DNA of 64,000 nt from contig NZ_JBMGJC010000008.1 of NCBI RefSeq assembly GCF_048984525.1, forward strand, positions 62,001 through 126,000, given 5' to 3'. Under the pieces are notes generated by a model. That model was given only the letters and a program-made list of their open reading frames with translations. It searched no databases and was not told where the DNA came from. Made by a program: the position numbers and the translations under genes. Position 1 is the first letter of the stretch. Each line of letters begins with the position of its first letter. Positions 59,388 to 64,000 of this stretch are shown here, one piece after another. This stretch comes from Syntrophopropionicum propionicicum_A. Its GTDB lineage: Bacteria; Bacillota; Desulfotomaculia; Desulfotomaculales; Pelotomaculaceae.

Positions 59388-61106
59388 TCAGAACAACCGG
59401 CATTGGTCAACCAGCGGCACCGCGGCGGAAACAACCCTGTCCCCGCCGCTTTCTTTAGCCTTGTCCAGCGCTCTCTGCGCCGCGTTAAAAAGACCGGTCG
59501 GGTCGCCGGCGTCCCGGGGAAATTCCGCAGTGCCGATACTAACTGTAATCCTGGCCGACCTGCCTTCTCCCCGCAGGAAAATTTGCCCGCGAATTCTTTT
59601 CAATAATGTTTCCGCCAGGTCAACCAGCCGCGTACCCCCGGCCCCCGGCAGCAGCAGGGCCAGCTCATCGCCGCCGTAGCGCGACACCGCGTCATCCTTG
59701 CGCAAATTGCTGTTGACCAGGGTTGCCAGCTCCACCAGCACCATTTCTCCCGCCGCCCGGCCATAACGCTGGTTAAATATTCTAAAACGATCTATGTCGA
59801 TTAAAACCAGCCCGACAGGATAATCTTCCTTCGGGGAACTTTCACAGCACTCGGAAACCATACCCCATAGAGCGTCGAAATTTAATAAACCTGTGAGCGT
59901 GTCCCTGGACAGGACCTGGCTGAGCCTGCTGTTCAGAAGGTAGTTTTCCAGGGCCACCGCCGCTTGCCCGGCCAGGACGGTCATAATATGCAGGTGCTTG
60001 TGATCAAAAACCAGAGGCCGCTTTTCACCCAGCACAATTACTCCCAGCGAATCACTGCCCGAAAAAAGCGGGACGATGATCAGCGAGCGCAGGGCCTGGC
60101 ATAAACCAGGCTCTTTTTGAGCCAGAGGGTGAGTCCTGGTGTCATATATTATTTCAGGCTCCCTGTTTTCCAGGGCCAGCCCGAACACACCCTCTCCCTG
60201 GTAAACAGCGGTTGACATAAGCTGCCTGGCATAAGGCCCGGTTACGGCCACGGGAAGGTAGGGCGCTCCTTCTTCCGGACGGAGATAGGCCACACCGGTG
60301 CGAAACGGAACAGCCTTTTTAGCGTTTGTTAATATCTGTTCCATGACTTCCGTAGAGTTTGGATTGCCTTCAAGGGTTTTAGCGACTTTATAAAAAGCGG
60401 TCAGCTCCATGTTGGTTACCTGGAGAGACACGTAGAAGCGCAGTATCAGCTGGACGGCGAGGATGGAAAAAAAGAGGAGGACCGTCCCTGAAAGCCCGAT
60501 GTGGCCGTACATCATGGCAATTAAAATACCCAGGGGAACGGCAAAGAAATAGGTCAGCATATCCCACTTGACGCTGTCAATCCAGGAAACGCGGCCTGAC
60601 ACGCCCTGCCTGTTCGGCACCAGGTACAGGTATACCAGGATATGGTTGACCGTGATATAGGATATCGTAAAAACAAGGAGCGGCAATATATTGGCCGGCA
60701 ACACCAGCCCCTGCGCGCCGCCGCTTAACCGGAACAGCATGTCTGCCGCCGCCACTGCCAGCACATACTGGCCGGCATTGAAAAATGCCGTGCGGATCGG
60801 GTTGCCCCGGTTGGCGATACCTTGTCCGAAAAGGGCGGCCAGGCAGCTCACCCAGGCCGCGGCAGCCGGGCCGTAAATCAGGAAGGTTGACAGGACTAAC
60901 ACAAAAGCGCCCGAAAGCCTGCCGTAAGTAAAAGGGACAGCCAGGCACTCTGCGAGCACGCCCAGGAAGACAATCACCAGCAGCTCCCGCACGCTGTCGA
61001 GTTCCAGGGCAGGCAGCATAACGGCCAGCTGCCAGACAGCCAGTCCCACGACCACCCAGGTAAAGATAATATGAAGCGCTCCCTGTTTAGCCCGCAAGAT
61101 ACTCAC
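59388..61106 (-). CDS. Membrane GAF-GGDEF diguanylate cyclase
   Basis: 572 residues. The N-terminal ~220 residues hold about seven membrane segments, a membrane sensor of unknown ligand. A GAF domain (about 250-395) follows with VPFRTGVAYLRPEEGAPYLP and GVIVLGEKRPLVFDHKHL. The GGDEF domain has LTGLLNFDALWGMV, VLIDIDRFRIFNQRYG, the I-site RKDD and RYGGDELALLLPGAG. The active-site motif is GGDEL, one conservative change from GGDEF, so it probably makes c-di-GMP with product inhibition. It sits upstream of comF. Confidence 0.92.
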   Translation of the reverse strand: MSILRAKQGALHIIFTWVVVGLAVWQLAVMLPALELDSVRELLVIVFLGVLAECLAVPFTYGRLSGAFVLVLSTFLIYGPAAAAWVSCLAALFGQGIANRGNPIRTAFFNAGQYVLAVAAADMLFRLSGGAQGLVLPANILPLLVFTISYITVNHILVYLYLVPNRQGVSGRVSWIDSVKWDMLTYFFAVPLGILIAMMYGHIGLSGTVLLFFSILAVQLILRFYVSLQVTNMELTAFYKVAKTLEGNPNSTEVMEQILTNAKKAVPFRTGVAYLRPEEGAPYLPVAVTGPYARQLMSTAVYQGEGVFGLALENREPEIIYDTRTHPLAQKEPGLCQALRSLIIVPLFSGSDSLGVIVLGEKRPLVFDHKHLHIMTVLAGQAAVALENYLLNSRLSQVLSRDTLTGLLNFDALWGMVSECCESSPKEDYPVGLVLIDIDRFRIFNQRYGRAAGEMVLVELATLVNSNLRKDDAVSRYGGDELALLLPGAGGTRLVDLAETLLKRIRGQIFLRGEGRSARITVSIGTAEFPRDAGDPTGLFNAAQRALDKAKESGGDRVVSAAVPLVDQCRLF

Positions 61107-61128
61107 ACCCCAAATTAACAGGTAGGAA

Positions 61129-61587
61129 CTACTTCGACAAAACTTGAGATTTACCTTCGTTTAAATGGGAGAGATGGCAGAACAAGGGCGCATTTAATAG
61201 ATCCCTGCCTTTCAGGCCCCTTACATCAAATCGCAGGACCATAGAGGGCCCGGGGCCCGTAACGGGGCCGCAATTATTTATCGTACTGTCTTCTCCCGCG
61301 GTCAGTGTACGCAAAGGGTATATCCTTTCCAGGCAGTTAAGGATATCAGCAGTGCGGTCGCTTGAACCGTCGTCGACCAGAAATACTTCCAGGCGGTCAC
61401 TGTCTTTAATTACCCTGAATAGTTTGCGGACGAACCCTTCCATCCATGTCTCCTGGTTTTTAACCAATATCCTTATATTTATCCTGCCGGGCTCCGGCAG
61501 CCGCTTTTTTTTAACCCGGCTGCATATTTTCCATAACAGGACAGCCGCGGCAGCCAGGAAGGCCAGCAATAGAAAAACCGGTTTCAA
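61129..61587 (-). CDS. Membrane-anchored partial GT2-fold protein
   Basis: 152 residues. Residues 1-22 are a hydrophobic anchor, then a basic linker, then INIRILVKNQETWMEGFVRKL and LEVFLVDDGSSDRTADIL, which match the first half of a GT2 glycosyltransferase (VDDGSSDRT is the nucleotide-binding loop). The acceptor half and the later DXD region are absent; the end is unrelated and polar. TTG start with GGGGGTG 5 bases before. The frame is intact, so it may be a small stand-alone domain rather than a decayed gene. Confidence 0.75.
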   Translation of the reverse strand: MKPVFLLLAFLAAAAVLLWKICSRVKKKRLPEPGRINIRILVKNQETWMEGFVRKLFRVIKDSDRLEVFLVDDGSSDRTADILNCLERIYPLRTLTAGEDSTINNCGPVTGPGPSMVLRFDVRGLKGRDLLNAPLFCHLSHLNEGKSQVLSK

Positions 61588-61649
61588 GCTTACACCCCCT
61601 CATGCAAATTATGCGTTACGCCATGCGGGGGTGATAACAGTAAAGTATA

Positions 61650-61684
61650 GCATTATAAAACAATAAGCCGGGGTTTGCCCGGCT
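61650..61684 (-). terminator. Terminator after metK
   Basis: AGCCGGG/CCCGGCT stem (61666-61672 with 61678-61684), loop GTTTG, followed on the minus strand by TTATTGTTTTATA, about 70 bases past the metK stop. Confidence 0.75.
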
Positions 61685-61752
61685 CAGGTTGTAAATGTTT
61701 TGTTAAGATACGAGTCTGTTGTATATATGTGAAAGATAACCGTCCCTATTAG

Positions 61753-62943
61753 CTATATGCCTGCCGCCCTCCGCAAGGCCTCAGCCTTGTCAGTCGCCTC
61801 CCAGGGCAGGTCCAGGTCAATCCTCCCGAAGTGACCGTATGCCGCTACCTGCTTATATATGGGCCTGCGCAGGTTTAATTTCTCGATTATGGCGGCGGGA
61901 CGCAGGTCGAAGTGCTCTCTTACCAGTTTAATCAGCATCTGTTCGTCAATTTTACCGGTGCCGAATGTGTCAACCATGATCGAAACCGGGTGCGCCACCC
62001 CGATGGCGTATGCCACCTGAAACTCGCACTTGTCAGCCAGCCCGGCTGCGACAATGTTTTTCGCAACGTGGCGGGCGGCATAGCTGGCCGACCGGTCAAC
62101 CTTGGTCGGGTCCTTTCCCGAGAAGGCGCCCCCGCCGTGTCTGGACATACCGCCGTACGTATCAACGATGATCTTCCTGCCGGTAAGTCCGGTATCTCCC
62201 TGGGGTCCGCCGATGACAAAACGGCCGGTCGGGTTGACAAAAAACCGCGTATCTTTGTCTATAAATTCCGGTGGAACAACCGCCTTGATTACCTTGTTGA
62301 TCACATCTTCCCGGATCACCGCCAGTTCCACCTCAGGGTGATGCTGGGTTGAAACTACAATGGTATCCATGCGCCGGGGCCGGCCGTTCTCATATTCAAC
62401 GGTAACCTGGGTTTTACCGTCCGGTCTCAGATAAGGAACCAGACCGCTCTTCCGGGCCTCAGCCAGCCGCCTGGCCAGGCGGTGGGCGGTTGATATCGGC
62501 ATAGGCATCAATTCGGGTGTCTCGTTTGTGGCATACCCGAACATCATGCCCTGGTCGCCTGCTCCAATTAAATCGAATTGATCGACGCCTCCTTCACAGT
62601 CCCGGGTTTCCAGCGAACGGTCCACACCCTGGGCAATATCGCAGGACTGCTCGTCAATAGCGGTGAGGACCGCGCAGGTATCGCAGTCAAACCCGTATTT
62701 CGCCCTTGTGTAGCCTATATCGCAGACCGTCTGCCGGACAACTTTGGGAATGTCAACATAACATTCTGTGGTAATCTCACCGGCTACCAGGACCAGGCCC
62801 GTTGTAACCATGGTTTCGCAGGCCACACGGGCAAAAGGATCTATTTCAAATATTGAGTCCAGCACCGCGTCAGAAATCTGATCGGCAACTTTGTCGGGAT
62901 GCCCCTCTGTTACTGATTCAGATGTAAATAACTGCCTGCCCAT
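61753..62943 (-). CDS. metK: S-adenosylmethionine synthetase
   Basis: 396 residues. It has GHPDKVADQISDAVLD (ATP/Mg site), GEITTECYVDIP, GAGDQGMMFGYATNETP, PTGRFVIGGPQGDTGLTGRKI (the GGxxGDxGLTGRK loop) and GGGAFSGKDPTKVDRSA. It makes SAM from methionine and ATP as a tetramer. AAGGAGG lies 7 bases before the ATG. The 110-base leader contains alternative hairpins and no SAM-I motif. Confidence 0.98.
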   Translation of the reverse strand: MGRQLFTSESVTEGHPDKVADQISDAVLDSIFEIDPFARVACETMVTTGLVLVAGEITTECYVDIPKVVRQTVCDIGYTRAKYGFDCDTCAVLTAIDEQSCDIAQGVDRSLETRDCEGGVDQFDLIGAGDQGMMFGYATNETPELMPMPISTAHRLARRLAEARKSGLVPYLRPDGKTQVTVEYENGRPRRMDTIVVSTQHHPEVELAVIREDVINKVIKAVVPPEFIDKDTRFFVNPTGRFVIGGPQGDTGLTGRKIIVDTYGGMSRHGGGAFSGKDPTKVDRSASYAARHVAKNIVAAGLADKCEFQVAYAIGVAHPVSIMVDTFGTGKIDEQMLIKLVREHFDLRPAAIIEKLNLRRPIYKQVAAYGHFGRIDLDLPWEATDKAEALRRAAGI

Positions 62944-62986
62944 AATGATACCTCCTTAATATGGAAAACATCCTAAACACAAATCA

Positions 62987-63029
62987 AACCTCCGGGTCAG
63001 AGGTTCAGATAACTGTATGGCAACCCTCT
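62987..63029 (-). promoter_or_regulatory. Possible attenuator-like leader of metK
   Basis: In the minus-strand RNA, AGAGGGTT (63029-63022) can pair with AACCTCT (63005-62999), and that same AACCTC can instead pair with GAGGTT (62992-62987). The two hairpins exclude each other, a pattern of regulatory leaders. The second lies about 30 bases before the metK ribosome site. It does not match a SAM-I consensus. Confidence 0.45.
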
Positions 63030-63060
63030 ATTTGCTAATAAAGGAATGTATGGATAATAT

Positions 63061-63090
63061 ATTCTAACAAAACCACAGCGTTAATGTCAA
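63061..63090 (-). promoter_or_regulatory. Promoter of metK
   Basis: The minus strand reads TTGACA (63085-63090), an 18-base spacer and TAGAAT (63061-63066), five of six matches to the -10 consensus. Confidence 0.7.
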
Positions 63091-63127
63091 ATTTTACGAA
63101 ATTACGCGTCAGTTTTAAATTAACACT

Positions 63128-63159
63128 TAAAAAATAATGCGCGGCTAGAACCGCACATT
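63128..63159 (-). terminator. Terminator after the YlmC/YmxH gene
   Basis: On the minus strand AATGTGCGG pairs with CCGCGCATT (one G-U), loop TTCTAG, followed by ATTTTTTAA, about 25 bases past the stop. Confidence 0.85.
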
Positions 63160-63182
63160 ACTAAAGTCTAATCTATTTCAAA

Positions 63183-63437
63183 TTACAGAGCCCTCGCGTT
63201 ATTCTCAACTTCGACCAGGACCGTGTCCACGCCAATTTTTTTGATTTTCTCCCAGGGCACCACAACGTCCCTGCCGGCGTTCATGAGCCCGAAATACTTT
63301 TTGCCGCCGGAGAGCACCAGTGAAAGCACCTTCCCGGTTTCCAGGTCTATGTAAACATCGCTGACGGGCCCCAGTTTCGCCCCGTCAACCAGGTTTACGA
63401 TATCTCTTAAGCCCAGGTCGGAAATCTTGAACAGCAT
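63183..63437 (-). CDS. YlmC/YmxH family sporulation protein (PRC-barrel)
   Basis: 84 residues. It has KISDLGLRDIVNLVDGAKLGPVSDVYIDLETGKVLSLVL and VVPWEKIKKIGVDTVLVEV, the usual blocks of this short PRC-barrel family, common in spore-formers; in B. subtilis the genes are ylmC and ymxH. Role unknown beyond sporulation-linked expression. GGAGGAGGTG lies 6 bases before the ATG. It starts 58 bases after murJ. Confidence 0.9.
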   Translation of the reverse strand: MLFKISDLGLRDIVNLVDGAKLGPVSDVYIDLETGKVLSLVLSGGKKYFGLMNAGRDVVVPWEKIKKIGVDTVLVEVENNARAL

Positions 63438-63495
63438 TGCTCACACCTCCTCCCACCAGCGTATGTGGCCGGGGGCGGAAAGGTTACAATCCCAA

Positions 63496-64000
63496 TTAAG
63501 CCCGCCGTCCAGCCAGCGCCTTTTTGAAAGCCCGCCAGAGTACATGAGCCTCTTCCAGCCTCATGGCGAAAAGTGCAGCCACAAAAACTCCCAGCCCGGC
63601 CATTCCAGAAAGGCCAATCTGGATTATGAGGCTTATTTTTCCATGCACCTGGCCCGCCAGCTCGCCGCTGACCACGTAGCACACCACAGCCATCAAGGAT
63701 GCGGCTGTTATGACTGCCGGTATAAATTTCAACAGGCCCCCCTGGTACAGGCCGGGAACTTTTTTCCCCAGGTACCACATCAGCAAAACCATATAGGCCA
63801 GGTTGGAGAGGGAACTGGCCAGGGCCAGGCCGGCGTGCTGGAGAGGCCCGATCAGCAACAGGCTGAGGCCAAGGTTAATCAGGACCTGTACTATACTTAA
63901 TTTGAGCGGGGTGCGGGTATCCTGCAGGGAGTAAAAACCGCGGACTAGAAGATAAGCGCTTGCATAACCCACCGTACCCACTGAATAGAATATAAGCGCG
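63496..64000 (-). CDS. murJ: Lipid II flippase MurJ, 5' end outside the window
   Basis: About 168 C-terminal residues; the frame stays open to the window edge. ASAYLLVRGFYSLQDTRTPLKLSIVQVLINLGLSLLL is the conserved MurJ/MviN block (RGFYAxxDTxTP), followed by GLALASSLSNLAYMVLLMWYLGKK and two more membrane segments. MurJ flips lipid II for peptidoglycan synthesis. A second, unrelated lipid II flippase (Amj) is in the same window. Confidence 0.92.
   Translation of the reverse strand, partial: ALIFYSVGTVGYASAYLLVRGFYSLQDTRTPLKLSIVQVLINLGLSLLLIGPLQHAGLALASSLSNLAYMVLLMWYLGKKVPGLYQGGLLKFIPAVITAASLMAVVCYVVSGELAGQVHGKISLIIQIGLSGMAGLGVFVAALFAMRLEEAHVLWRAFKKALAGRRA

Noticed and set aside
62944..63060. 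SAM-I riboswitch before metK
   Set aside because: The conserved GATGAAACCCGGCAACC-type core is absent from the leader.
1..64000. tRNA and rRNA genes
   Set aside because: I looked for cloverleaf arms, TTCGAATC-type loops and rRNA conserved strings in the gaps and saw none.

Overview
The window reads as a chromosomal segment of an anaerobic, spore-forming Firmicute of the Peptococcaceae (Pelotomaculum/Desulfotomaculum-like). This is inferred from the gene set: sigma-54 next to a glycolytic operon, rapZ-yvcK-whiA, a YlmC/YmxH-type sporulation protein, FtsEX with a Ctp protease and a MinJ-like protein, DUF1405, DUF2508, Amj and an archaeal-type Pgi/Pmi. TTG and GTG starts behind strong GGAGG sites are common. 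Nearly all genes lie on the minus strand and are transcribed right to left; only four convincing genes are on the plus strand. I saw no tRNA, rRNA or CRISPR.

Layout. 1-13.8 kb: a surface-polysaccharide cluster (rfbF-rfbG-rfbH-rfbC-like CDP-deoxysugar genes, five glycosyltransferases, a DUF1616 protein, a polytopic GT-C/polymerase-like protein, a Wzx-like flippase and a secreted beta-helix protein cut by the window edge). 14.1-15.6 kb: a secreted Cys-rich TPGFWKNH protein and the lipid II flippase Amj. 15.6-24.7 kb: rplM-rpsI, the lower glycolysis block gap-pgk-tpiA-gpmI-eno, and rpoN. 24.8-35.3 kb: DUF1405, acyltransferase, whiA, yvcK, rapZ, a PHP phosphatase, Pgi/Pmi, a debranching enzyme, a HAD phosphatase and a RAYT transposase. 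35.5-42.7 kb: uvrC, uvrA, uvrB with a LexA-like box before uvrB. 42.9-46.2 kb: a small membrane protein, an HU protein with an apparent CTG start, a Gln/Gly-rich sugar-binding-type lipoprotein, DUF2508 and a family-4 uracil-DNA glycosylase. 46.3-51.7 kb: the division block ftsE-ftsX-M23-ctp-minJ-like. 52-64 kb: yitT, prfB (programmed frameshift), secA, hpf, csp, comF, a GGDEF protein, metK, ylmC/ymxH and the end of murJ.

The most unusual structure is a dispersed 28-29-base palindrome (arms CGTGTCA/TGACACG). Sixteen copies lie between 14.6 and 53.0 kb, three of the loci being tandem doublets joined by AT. The window also encodes one REP-associated tyrosine transposase (RAYT) flanked by copies in inverted orientation, so this looks like a REP/RAYT system in a Gram-positive genome. 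In eight loci the element lies 2-9 bases past a stop codon. In one case it supplies the stop codon and last residues of UvrA, and in another it lies inside the N-terminal coding region of a HAD phosphatase. A second repeat family supplies the stop codon of prfB.
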